From Porites lobata (Eukaryota; Cnidaria; Anthozoa; Scleractinia; Poritidae): 64,000 nucleotides of DNA. This document shows, in pieces, positions 11,886-25,200 of this stretch. The stretch is from positions 3,286,501 through 3,350,500 of the forward strand of contig CALNXK010000034.1 in the NCBI GenBank assembly GCA_942486035.1, in the 5' to 3' direction. Made by a program: the position numbers and the translations under genes. Position 1 is the stretch's first letter. Every line of letters starts with the position of its first letter. The notes beneath the pieces are model-generated. The model worked only from the letters and a program-made list of their open reading frames with translations, searched no databases and was not told the DNA's origin.

Positions 11886-11997
11886 CGAGCAAGCTTTCTC
11901 GGGCGTGGTAGGTGCGGAGGATCGAATAGAAAATTGGCCCTCTAAATTTTTTTTCCCTGGCGCGAGCGCACTCCTGGGAGAGCTTGCTCGCAAGCTA
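11886..11997. mobile_element. short inverted-repeat element (GAGCAAGCTTTCTC ends)
   Basis: GAGCAAGCTTTCTCGGG near the left end mirrors GAGAGCTTGCTCGCAAGC near the right end. The interior is about 80 bp of GC-rich then T-rich DNA. It looks like a small non-autonomous element. Confidence 0.55.
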
Positions 11998-13225
11998 CAC
12001 ACAAATGCAAATTAATTCAAGCTTTTTTTTTCTTCGTCTTTTTCACTCTTTTACCAATGAAAAAAAGAACTGAACTTAAATAGGCTCTTAGACTGTCTGC
12101 AACCAACAACCTGTGTTCCTTACATATACGCAAGTAGATTAGAAAGAAAGGTCTCTTTTTTATTGTTCCCACAGAAAGAACGTCGGTAAAACGATAAAGT
12201 AATGCTTTTCCCGATTGTTTTCATTTACGTTGCTGGCATAATTATGGCAACAGAAAAATTATTTACATGTATGTTTACACTTATTTTGAAGAGAATGTAC
12301 GTCAAGGAACACTCTTTATAAACATATAACTCTATAAATATGAATATAATCTCAATCCAACAGATTTTAAAGATACCTTAGTCAAGACGACGAAACAGAA
12401 CTTTGATGATTCCAGCCTTTGTACTTCACGCTGGGATAACAAAGCTTGACTGGCCATAAGACCAGTTTCTAGCTGGACTGTTAAATCGATCAGTTCTGAA
12501 TAGTAACGTCCTTAATCCATGTATCTCGATATTTGACATCAAATTGTCGATACTGATACACTTAAATTAGCCTCTAAGAGCCTTTGTCTATCCTCTCTAA
12601 TTCTGTACATACTTTTTCTCTACTATTTACAGATTTATGAATCACTACATGCAGCAATCATGTATCAGAACTTTAAATATCGTAATAGTAATAATTGTCC
12701 TTTGCCAAAACGGGGTTTGATCACACCGTATCTGGCGATCCTGTTAATGACAAAATATTTCGACGCAATAGCTTCGATACCTCGTTTGACTCTATGAAAT
12801 AAAATGGCAAAAGACGAAGAGGTTTCTAGATCATTAAGGTCTAGCCCGTCCACAAACGTTTTTCTTTTTCGACAATTCGAGGGTCTGTGAACAGGCTAAT
12901 TACGGTCAGTCGACGTATATTTCGATGAAATTTTGGCTACCTGCTATAACTATTGTTTTCAGTTGTAAGCGTAGATCACTGATTCACACTCTTCTGAGAG
13001 CAATCAATTCGATTTAAGACCAGCAAAATTAGTTAAAAAGCAAATTCTGCAGTCTGACACAATACATGATTAACTGAAATCTTAGGCTTATGCTATGGCG
13101 GGGACATGCGTCATGATTTTCTTTGATTGCCCCGAGACGCTCTTTAAGCGATTCATGGACAGAATCGTCAAGAACAGTGCAGCCCAGCCCTTCTTCGATG
13201 CTGTTTAATTATGGTCTTCACCAGT

Positions 13226-16200
13226 TTATCTATCCAATTTTAAGGTTTCTGTAATCCACGGAGTATACCGGTGAACATTCGTGTACACTCCATACTTGTG
13301 TGGCAAAGCACACCTTTCTCCCCAGCTGACAATGCCTGCAAGAATCCATCGTCCGTTTGGCTCTGGACAGTTCAGAGGTCCTCCACTGTCATATAAGCAT
13401 GCATCAGTTCGTCCTTCTTTGAAACCGGCGCACAGGAAATTTGGTCCTATTGTCCCATTGTATGAGCTATCGAAAACAATGATTGACAATTAGGGAATAT
13501 CTTTGATTAGTAATGGGAATAGGACTGAGTGAAGTACAATTCAGGCAGTAATCAGGCTGGTAATTTCAAATCGGCCGAGCGAGTGCGCTTGTAGCACGAA
13601 GACGATTTGAAACCACGTGGCCGATTACTTTGAAATGTACGACACAAAGTCGTATTACACCAAGTTAAAACATCGGAATATGGAGTTCCAACTGCGTGAA
13701 ATTTTTTCAACATGTTTTAAATACATTTTTTTTTTCAAATTAAATGTGTTAAACTGAAACTGGATAACTGGGTCACCGAAGTTTTTTTCGCTGGTTTGAT
13801 TTGCTTGCATGGACTAATTTGTTAAATCTTATCGGTTAGCAACATTTCATGTTTGATTTTCATTGGCTATTCAACTGTCCGATTACAAGCAGCTTCTAAT
13901 CGGACAAGTCAAATATAATTAGAAAGTTTGGTACTGCATCAGCAAATGAGGGTTGCCGAGAACCAATCAGATTTGAGAATTTTGTTACTGACACAATTAA
14001 TGCATTAACTTACTTTCCGTAAAAAGTGTTCAATATCAGATTCAAGCCCAATAATGGTTTGGTTAACCAGTTCATTTTTGCCCTAATGAGCGTTGAAAAA
14101 TTACATTTAAATTTCCTGGTCACGAAGCCTGCCAAGCCTGTACGTGGTGTTCCTGTACATTGTGCAAGAGCCACACAACTCAACCCGAGACGTTTGTTAT
14201 TTCCTTATTTTAAAGAAAATCAGGTGTGTGAACCAATCTGTTAGATGGTTGGAAAAATGACTGCGTAATTTTCTTGCCATATTTCCTAGAAATGTGTCCC
14301 ATCAAGCTGGCTCTTCATAAAATAAAAATAATACTATGCAAAAATAAATAATAAGAAATAAATAATATTATCAAAAATTTCTGCCCAAGAGGTTTTATTT
14401 AAATGGTCACACAATAGGACTTCGTCCACGGATTTAAAAATAAGAGTGACAAAATATTGATCTCGCCATAACGTGACGGCTTGAAGCGAATAGGTTGAGG
14501 AGACTACTGACCGTTCTGAATTGCAGACGGGTTTTGATACCAGATCGATCCAGCCCTCTCTTAAGACATGTGACATTGTTCCGTTCCAAGAGGTGTGACC
14601 CCAGCCAGTAACCGTGCAGCGTAGACCAGGTTTAAAGTATGCAAAACTAGGAGGTAGGCAGATTTGGTTGACGAGCGATCCGAATCTTATCGAACTGGAC
14701 AGGCGCACCAGAGCTGATTAGTGAAAAAAGATAAGTTACTGTTAAGTCAAACCTCCCTTTGGCTACCATCGTTTGCTACAAAGAGCTTCGTGGTACATCA
14801 TTATCTGCACTCTAGCCTCTTATAATTCTTCTCCCTGATGCACTACCTTACTTACCCACGACTTGCTCCCTTTAATGACAGAGTAAATATTAAGTCGGGA
14901 TTTAAATTTGTCACGAGTTGCCAAAGTCACAAAATCTAACCACTGGATTCACGTTCATACCCCAAATTTCTACTGACTTGTGTTGTTTAGACAAACAAGA
15001 TTGACGGACATTTTGGCAATAACTTGTATCAGCTACAAATCCACGCATTACTGTGTAATGAGATAAATAATTTTTTTGGTCATACCTATATCATTGTCGC
15101 CAGGATGAGAGGAGTTACTCCGCTTGTATCCCGGGTGAATGATGATCTGTCTGACACCAAGCCTTTTCTCTTTTTCTTCTTTGCTCTTAAATGAATGTTC
15201 TCCAACCCGCACGGTCCAATCCGCCGGATTCTTCGAAGTAGAGTCACCTTGAAGAAGACGAAGACGAGAACAGTTCATAAATGTTCTTCCAAGTGGACTA
15301 AAGTCTGTTACACTACGTATTTACAGTCTCAATTGCCACCGTTGGGTAGACAACTCGCCCCATGTCTTGTCTTGGTTTCCCTTACATGGGGCGAAGCAAC
15401 ACCGTTATGATGATTCCAGATAAACTACCCAGACGAAGAATAGAACCAGTTGAATCTGATACTTTTACTGTTTAGTTTAGCTATCACTAGTCATCCTGAC
15501 AAGTCACTGATAATTGGCTGAGGCAATACTTAAGGTAGGGTAAAACGGGCAGCAAAAAAGTGCTACTTGTTTTGCAATGTTGCTGCAAAACGAGTTGATG
15601 CGCGTTTTACCACCAATGAATCAAACCTCTCTTGCAACAAATCAGCTTGTTAAAGGTTGCGAAAAGTTGTTACAGAAAGTAGAGAGTAGCTCTACTTTTG
15701 TTTTTCAAAATCTGTACATGTTGCGCGTTTTACTGGCCCGAGGCAAACTTGTTTTGCGACAAGTAACTTAACTCCCGTTAACAACCGGTTAACAACCGGT
15801 TAATCATTGGTCACGCTAAGGCCAATTTGATATTGTTTGAAAACGTCAAATGAAGATGCAAGCACCCTACAATAAAAGAGAATCCTAAGGAATCTTGACG
15901 AGTCCCACTACTCAGCTTTGTGACTTACTAAAACAATGGGCAGCAGTTATGATCCAGGAAGGTTTAATGATCGATCCTCCGCAGCGGAAGTTCGTTTTGT
16001 TGAAGAAAAGAGCAACCATCCACGGCCAGGAATTGGCCACACTCTGACGACCACCCACAACCCTACGCGAGCGACGTGTGCTTTGTTTTCTGTAAAGCGA
16101 GAAACGTAGTCCACAATCACCTGAAACTGAAACCAATATTGAAGCAGAGGATCAGAGGTCGTGACAGTACTTCTCCACCTTCAAGTGTTCTTTCAATAAA

Positions 16201-19200
16201 AATTCACAATATCATCTTTTCCGTTGTCCACAGGTTTTAAAATTGAGAAAAAGTATTCTTCTCGTCTGCGATAACACGCAACGTGTCCATTCACTTACTT
16301 AATTTGCAATTTGGTCTCTCCGGTTTTTTCACTCTTGTCTCGGGAATTTCCGTTCCATCTTCGTAGACGCACCAGCAGGTCTTCGTTCTTTTGTGACACT
16401 GTGTCGCTCTAAACTGCCCGTTTGCTTTGCACTTTGGCACAAACACGGTCGATCGTGTTTTTCGTCTTTGAAGTCTGCGTTCACGAGCTCTCTGGCACTT
16501 CGTTTTCCCTTGCGTTCTATCGTTCTCTTCTGAAAAACATAATAATAACCCAATTAAAGTATATATTTTAGATTGTAGATATAAATTTGTATGCGAAAGA
16601 AAAGGGAGCTTCGGCAACTACGACGGCAACGGGTGTGTCGCTAAAACAGGTTATCTTAAATAATTTGCCAAACGGTGGCAAATTTTCCTGGATTTGAATT
16701 GTTAGCGACCGCGTCCGATCAAATTTGAGAAAACCATTTGTCGTCGCGTGTCCACGACCTCCTGTAACAACATGGACCTTTATCGATCTATCATAGAGAA
16801 CTGGAACGACCGAAATCAACATTCAGTGTTACTGCGCATGCCTTCACGTCCACATTACGGCATTCGGGACGCCATTTCGGTACAACTCCGGTTGTGCAGT
16901 GAACGTGAGTATTTTTTGTAATGTTCCCATTTGTGTTTTTACCTTTTTGACAGTTTGTGGAAGTCTAAAACTTTTGGCTTAGTAAGAGAAAGCTGTTCAA
17001 AGGGTTAAGGCGTTTTACTAAAAGCTGCGACGATTAGGCGTTGAATTATTTTGGGAGCATTTATGTAATTAATGTTATCCTTCCATATTGTAACACACAC
17101 ACACACACACAAAATACATCTCTGCGCCCATTCTTTTAAGACTTGTGAGAGCTGAAGAGCTGAAGCAAGGCGTAGAAAATCTTATCTTTCATAAAATCTA
17201 AATCAATTTATCATTTGTACCTGCCGAAGGGAAAATTTGGAATCTCGGAATAAAGGTATCGTAAAGAAGCGCTAATTTTGGTGCTGACATCTTGACCCAG
17301 TACTCCAACTGCAATAGACATCGACGTAAGTTCTCGCCTTCTTTGCTAAAGGTCAGGTTGTTTTGCAGGGGGTACCTTTAAGAAAATTGTTTTTTTGCCT
17401 TCGTCATTGCGTCGGGTTGCCTAAGGTACAATAAAAATAATTTGAAAGAGAGCCCGTAGCCCAGGGTGGGTACTCTTCAAAATTTTATACGAGGAGACTC
17501 CAGCCCGAGGTCCAACCCCTTACCCTTCATATAACTTTTTTTTAACGGAAAGGGTGCCCCTTTTGTATACCTTTTATTGACAAATGGTACCCCTTTCAAA
17601 TATCTAGGTTAGAACGCTGCATCCCTTTTAACTGCTGTTTATGCACAGTCTCTTAAATATGAATAAATCAATAAACCAGAAAGTTTTCTTGTCTTTCCGA
17701 CAGCCATCAAATTCATCTGTTAACTCTGTTAGGTTCTTTTGCAGACCGCAATGACAGATTTCCCTACTCAGTTTTCATATACTTCAACTAATGAAATCCC
17801 AACCCTTCAAAAACGTGAAGCCCGAAAAAGGTACCCTTTTCGGGCGGAGCCTCCCTGTCTAGGCCATTATAAGGGAGTACCCCCGGGGGTCCACGGTAAT
17901 TGCCCTCGGCTGCTAAGGTGTCCCTGTCACCCATTTTTAAAATGAATTTAAGTACGTTCTAATTGCCTAGTTTAATTTCCCCATTTAGTTGTTTGGTCTC
18001 CTTCCCTTCGTACTTTTACGGCGGAGCTGATAAAAGATTGAATTCAGAACAAATGCCAAGAAGTGTGCGGAAAACCTGTTTTAGACACGAAAAAAAAAAC
18101 GAGTTTAAGCCATTGTAGTAGCCAACTTGAATCTTTAATTGTTTACCCCAAAACTAAAGTTGTCTGTGCAAACTACCTATTTCATCATCTTCCATACTGA
18201 AAAATCGCCCAATCCTCTGCCCTACTCTTGCATCTGATTGTCGAATAGGAGCATCATGTTGGATTGTAACGTCTACATCCTGAATCTTCCTGCCTTCTTG
18301 GTCCACTCTCCAGCACTTTAAGCTTGGTGTCGTGATGCACTGGATTTCCTGATAGCTTCCGTCCGCCTTGCAGGTAGGAGTGAACGGACTTCTCAGTATT
18401 GACGACTTAATCTTTTGTAGCTGGCACTTTGTATAATTTGCTATCAATTAAAACGCAGGATCAGTGTTAGTACACTTGAACCTCGAACTGGTGCAACAAT
18501 CCATAATAGCTGGGGACAACCCATCCAAAATACCATTATCAGTATTTAAAGTCAAAGCACCACCGTTAGAATCAACAAAATAGAAGGATCAGTGTAAATA
18601 CACTTAAACCTCAAACTGGTGCGACCACCCATGATAGCTGGGGATCACGCCACCCATCCAAAATACCAGAATCAGTAAGTATTTTAAGTCAAAGTACCAC
18701 AGTTCGAATCCCTAAAAAGAGACAACTTCCCCATATGAAAGAAACAGGGGCGCGCTTATGGGTGTAATTTGCATATTTTTGTCTCATTTAGGGAAGTTAG
18801 GACTCGAAGCTCCCATCACAGATATCGTTATCGTGAGTAAAAGAAATGTATACCAAGAAAACAAAACACCTTCGTGAAGCAGCATTCGATTTCAACATCG
18901 TTCGCGCAATTTAAATCTCTACAGCTCTTAACTGAGGTTCCGGGAATAGGCTGCCTGTTTTACTGTAGTTTCTTTAACCCTTTCACTTCCAGAGTGCTTG
19001 ATCGAGTTTTGAAAGGTGATTGTAACTTTTGCGTTTGTGGACGAAATTCCTACGATGTGACCATTCAAGTGAAAGCTCCCTGCCTGTACTTTCACATGGT
19101 ACGTTTTGTTTTTCAAAATGTTAGAAAATGAAATTTGGAAATGTTTGAAATTTGCCTTTAACTACATTTGGCAGTGAAAGGTTTAAGACAGCTGAGGCAC

Positions 19201-22200
19201 GCCTAGGCTTTGATAGATTGTAACCTTTGATCAGGTGCTCCTTCTTTCGGCCTTTTTGTTTGGGAGACGAGGGGGAAAAAGAATCCCAGATCTCTGGTTA
19301 GATCGATTGTGCTAGCATAATGTTTGGCATAATTCGTCATGACAAGCACAATTGCGTGTATTTCCGAAAAAAAAAACACACTAAGAGCATTTTTGTCAAA
19401 ATTGTCATTTATTGATCATGCAACCAATTTTGGCCCGAGATTTGTGTTACAGGCAAATTTAAGTTCAGAAATCATTTTTTGGGTCTGCTTATTGTCACAT
19501 TCATTTACTTGTTTGTTGCATAGTTATTGACAGAGGTGTTTTTACCAAATTTAAAGCTAAACGCAGAAGCATAATTTCTGCATTTTTGCAAAAATGAGCA
19601 TAATTTGCAAAAACTAGCATATATAATTATTGTCATAATTTTAGAAATATGTGAGCATTGCTAGTAGCATATTATGCTACTTTGCCGAGCACAATCTATC
19701 AAAGCCAAGCCACGCCCTTTTCAACAAGCCTTTCCATACCTCTCCTCTCTCCTGTGGTCGCTTATGGGAAATCTAAGTTTTTAGAATAATTCTCATTCTA
19801 AGGACTATGGTAACGAAAATAATTTTATACATCTCCTTCACTGTGTCTTCTCGACTTGAATAATATCCATAGAACTATGTACAAGCTTAAACTAAACGGT
19901 CTTGTTCGTTCACGATTATTTACTCCTTACCACACGTTTGCCAGCAGCCAGTTTTACAGCAGTATTGCCAACGTTGACAGTGATTGTCTGACAAACAGTC
20001 GATTTTGCACCTCCCTTCTAACGGATGAACTGAGGCAGGGCAGTCTCCTGTTACATTAAAAGGAAGTGGACATCACTGATAGAATATGTTCGCTATAACG
20101 AGGTTTCGTTATATCGAGGTTCTTTTCCATATATTTTAATATTACGGGGGCAAATAATATCGCCGTTTATTGTAACGAGGACTTCGTTATAGGAGGTTCG
20201 TTATATCGAGGTTCCACCGTATCAGTGGAAAGGAGAGAAGCAAATGTCATCAAAACATCAGATCGGGCCAGAGATACTATTTCCTGGTCTCCACTATTAC
20301 TGACTGATATGTAGGAGTTATTTTGGTAGTAAAAATTTGCGGAAAGTCGATCCTAAATCAAACGGGCCTGTGAACACGCCGTTGCATGGACACAAGGGAG
20401 TTACTTGCGTCATTTCTTTGAATTGCTCTCAGTCTTTTTTAATGGACAAGGATGAGGGAGACGAGACTAACGGCTAAATGTAACCATGGATAGTCAGAAA
20501 GTGAGTTGGCTGAACCTTTAAAAAAAACTCGTGGGAACATGCTAGCGGTGATGAAACTTTGTCTCAGTCCACGTGATCGCCGCATTGGGCAGTGACATCC
20601 CCGGCCTCCCACTCAGCACACGCACGTTCCTCCAACTGAGCTAAACGGAAGGCGTTTTTTTGACTCGACAGCAGATGGCTGTGGGTTTTTGAACGGAAAT
20701 AATATTCATAATTTGAAGTTCTCAGCTTCATAGCTTGACCGATCCGGGGCGAAATACCTGGTCAGTAGTGATATTTCGTTTCAATATACGTTACGTGAGG
20801 TCTTACGTGTTCACCTGCTTATCTACGTCAGAAAGACAGGTTCGTTTTATTTTTAAAGTACTGAAAATATGCTTTTTTTGGTTTGCCGAACCACATTCAC
20901 TCCAAAGCTCTGTCGAAGAATTTCTGTTTTACAACTTTTGATACCAGACCTGCCATAACACACAACCGGCAGAATAAGACTGACTTCTGAACGTTCTTTG
21001 GCACTAATTATCAATTCAGTTTACATGTCTAAGAACTTCGAGGTTGCGTTTAGTACCGTAAAAGAATGATTGTGCACATTCCGGCTCGATCGTCCGAAAA
21101 ACAAACAAAACTGTAAACGGAACCATGGTTGATATGAGCCTTCCTTCAGCGCACAATCCCGCGCCACGTTTTGTGCACAGTGAACCTGAAAGGTCTTTAA
21201 AATTTCTATATTGCATACAACAGTATAGAGACGGTGGAGACGGGTCAGTGATAGCTCGTGAAAACTTACTAATTGACTTTTGTGCTGAAGCGCTTTAGAA
21301 ATCAAAGGTGCAATGTTTAACTATGAGGTCATTTAGAAGCCTGGTCCGTAATCATTAACAGCATGAATAAATCAGTTTATTTGATGTATGGATCTCAAAA
21401 GAGTTCGAGAGTAAGTTCGTGAAGATTTCATCACCATTTGTCCAAGAATGGCTTGCGCTTAAGCAATATTCCTAATGTGTTAAGTGTAAGTTACTAAATA
21501 CACTATCTACCTTCTTGATGAGTTTTTTAAGGTGATTATTGAGTACTTCGACCTACATAATGGAGCTGATAAGGGGTGACAGGTCACTAATCAACTGTGC
21601 TTTAACTTTCACTTACCAGGCCCGAAATAAGAATGAAAACCGATTAAAATACCTTAATAAGGGGTTGTTATCTTTAATTTGATGCACGCCCTTCGATAAA
21701 TTAATAACAAGAAATATTACACCTATCTCTTAACAGCTTTGAATAAATTGTTCATGGAACTTTTTCGGGATCAATTGGAGAAAACATACTCCAAAAATTA
21801 GACGCTACATTCGGGACAAATACATCTTGCGAACTTCATAATTCCATACATCTGATCACGGTTATGTAATAACTTTGGAGATATTCCCATTTTCCAACTT
21901 GACTAACTATTGTTTTGGGAATGGTGTAGTTGCCAAGTTTATTTCCAAACTAGACCCAGATTTGAACCAGGATTAACCCCAATTTAAAGAGATTCGCTTA
22001 TTTTTCCTGTGATACAGGGCTGTTCTCGAACAGCACTTGATAGTCGTGGTGTGACAACGGAATTAAGTCATACGCAGTCATTTTGGGATTTCTTTCTTTT
22101 CGTGAGTGTGCGGCTAAAAATGCATAATCTGTCTTTCTTTTTGAATGAAGTGATTACAAGGTCACTTAAACCTGGTTGACAGCTTTTCAAACCAACTACT

Positions 22201-25200
22201 TAAATCTCTTCTCTACACTCTACAGCCACTTAAAACATAGCATCGGCATCGGTAAAGCTAAAGAATAGAAACCAGTTTGAGTCATCTAGCTTCGAAAAGG
22301 AAGATGTTTCCGGTCACGAATTCTAGTTTTTTCAACATTTACTCAAAAAACTCAATGAAAATGACGAGTGAAAGTTAAAATGTTATACCCGAGATAGGAA
22401 TATGTCTAGCTAATATGATTTTCAGCTAGAGGAATGAACGTAGATAAATCTAGAGTGTCATAATGTAGATCAAGCATATCAAATTCTACTTTTTACAGAA
22501 CAAGAGAAAAGAGAAACTCTCTCAGCCTGTTAACAAAAGGCAGGAATAGTTTTAGCACTGGCATGCTGACGATGCATTCAAGTCGATTAGAGCACTTGAA
22601 CGGAAAGGACCTTGAAGCTCAGAGCAATCATTCGTCACCAAAAACTCACGAAAGGACTAAAAGCATGAAATAAGTTGTTAAATTGATTCCTTATTTCACT
22701 CAGTCGCTTATAAACTTTTTTAGGAGCATAAATAAAAATATTTTGCTATAAATGTAAAGGTTTACAGAATCAGATAAGCTCCTGAAATAACTGCAATGTC
22801 ACACTTGAATTTAACTTTTAAGGGTACCCAATCAATTAGAATTCTAGCAAAACCCAATTCTCATTTTGGACATTACTTTAAAATAATAAGCGTCATGCAA
22901 AAGCACTGCTTAGGAGGTTTCGTTTGAGTTGACACACGCAACATAGAAATTAATAAAGAGACGCGTGGCTTCAAACGTCAGACATTACTGCAGTACATGC
23001 ATGTCCCAGTTTTTAGCGTTCAAATGTAGCCAAATATTTGTAAGACACAAAAAGTGGGATCATTTTACGTTTCAGCGAAACTGCCCACCTACCCCTTACC
23101 TAAGCCAACATTTTGCTCTAAGTGAGAAGTAAGTGTCAATGTTAACTTAGAGGAGGGGTAGGTGGGTAGTTTCACAGAAACGTAAAATGATCCAAAAAGT
23201 GGCCCTCTTCGGGTGGGTTTGTATGTCCCTGGTCTGAATTGTGCAAGACCCGTCATTTTGCGTGATGAGGAAGCTACGTAATTTACTATTCTTTTTGAGC
23301 TTGGCTTCGATTCGTTGATGTTGTAGTTTCAGCTCATCTTTGTTGTCCTTTGTTGTCATTGTTTCTGTTCGAAGCCTAGCCTGTGTACAGACGTCCCCCT
23401 CCCTCAGGGGGAACGTCTGTACACAGGCTGTTCGAAGCCACGTCGCTTGTCAAAATTTTACCCTAACAGGTTGTCATGAAATGGCTTTTACAATGGTACA
23501 AGGAAGTTACTAGGCAGTCTGCAATAGTGACCAGACTCAAACTTTAATTTATACAAAAAACGGAAATAAAGCTTTAACGTGAAATCGTCGAACAAACGAT
23601 CACCACGTTACTGGACAGGTGGATGTTCTACCAACTGGTCTACAAAACCACTGACGTTGTTGAGCCTTGTGGCACAATCCTATAGCCTGAAAGCTCAGAT
23701 AATTTGAGGATTAAAGACTGGCTTGATGGCCTTTCTTTATTTTAGTTATCTGTATCCATTCCGGTTGGATATTATTGATGGCAATATCGATTCTTGCAGC
23801 GAGATCGAGTGAATATTTCACTTTGCTTGCGTGATTATAATCTGACTCTTGAAATTTAATGGTACCTGACTTTCAAGAATGATTTCTTCAGTTGGACCAG
23901 CCTCTTGAACAAAATATGGAAGCCTTGACCGCACTTCTCTGGCACTTGAGACGGAAGCAAGGTTATTTCACGTTTCTAAGGAACGTTATGATGTAGTCTT
24001 GGTTAAATTACCATCATAAACTCGCCACTTAAAAATTCTTCAATTACTTATACTGGCTTATATGGTTAAGTTTCGTTCAAGAACCAAATCTCTGAGTACC
24101 ATACCTGAAATATTTTAAACAAAACCCTGCCAAAAATAGACAACGACTATGAATAATTATGCCTCAGCGCAAGCCGTCTCATGTCGACCATCTTAATTAG
24201 TTCTGCCTTCGCATGAAAAAATTGAGCAAAATTCTCCTTTGTGTAGAACCGTAAGACACACAAGGAATCGACCGTTGATATTATTTGCTTAGTAGAAAAT
24301 AGCCAAACTATTATAACAAGCTACTTACTTGGTGAAACATTGTTTTTGGCTCGTCGATCCTTGCTATTAGATCAGGGCTATTAGAAGACAAAACATTTTA
24401 GAATCCATGAACGTCATCTCGTAAAAATCGAAACTTCGCAATTAGGTTATCAGACGGCTTCACCTAACACGTCAAATGTATCCATTTCTCTCAATATTAA
24501 CCCTGTACTACTTTTCCATTTACAGAAATTTCACTGTTGTGGCCCTGTTGCGTATATTGTATGTGTAATTCACAGAAACAACAATGTTACTACAAATACG
24601 CTAAAAATGCTAATGCATCTAAGTATATTTAAAGCAACTCGATCGGTATTGTGGCAATATTAGTCAATCTGATTCATTCAAATATGAATGAACCGAACGC
24701 TTTCGTTGACACATTATCAATAATCATCTCTCATCGATTTGCCAGCTCAGTTTTGTCCACATGTTTACTAAGATTTCGTTTTTTAAGAACTCCAGTGATC
24801 CTTTCAGTGTACTAGTCTCCAAGCTTCACCGGCGGGTAATATTTTAAGTGCGTCTGAATATCGAAATGTAATGAAAGGCGAGAGGAGAAATTTAGTATAT
24901 AGTTGCCAACTGGATGATTGTTACTAGGCCTTAAATGAATAGCAAAAACCTTATTTCTGGCAGAATATTCAATTGAATTGAATGGTAACATATCCTCCTT
25001 TGATCGGCGTTGTGCCATTCACGGCAGCTCGGTACAAAACGCGATTCTTTACTAATCTCCCAGCCTCATTCGTGGTGTATGTAAGCCAATCGTTGACGCA
25101 ATTTCCTATCTCCTTTTCGGCCTACCTCGTGATCTTTCCACAGGTAATTGTCTTTCCAGAACAGTCTTTCACACTCAATCGTGTCTCTTAATGTGACCAA

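Larger units (their letters stand above)
8981..13225. other. intergenic region between two convergent protease genes
   Basis: No coding exon is recognised in these 4.2 kb, where the astacin (+) and trypsin-like (-) genes converge. The stretch is mostly inverted repeats: a near-perfect palindrome at 9025-9102, a GGAATCC-rich repeat at 9590-9725, a hairpin at 10633-10706, and MITE-like elements at 11337-11463, 11466-11709 and about 11886-11997. It should also contain both 3' UTRs. A weak candidate extra astacin exon with a phase-1 acceptor starts near 12364, but nothing supports it beyond an open frame of about 27 codons. Confidence 0.6.

Noticed and set aside
12364..12447. Possible tenth astacin exon (phase-1 acceptor CCAACAG and about 27 open codons)
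   Set aside because: It is 3.4 kb from the last certain exon, has no cysteines typical of an added module and no recognisable domain. The acceptor tract is weak.
21016..21305. Two overlapping - strand frames of 66 and 94 codons
   Set aside because: No conserved motif and no good donor or acceptor in phase with the surrounding protease gene.
23147..23359. 70-codon - strand frame beginning MTTKDNKDEL
   Set aside because: Its end lies inside the fold-back element at 23060-23190 and it sits between two MITEs; no splice context.
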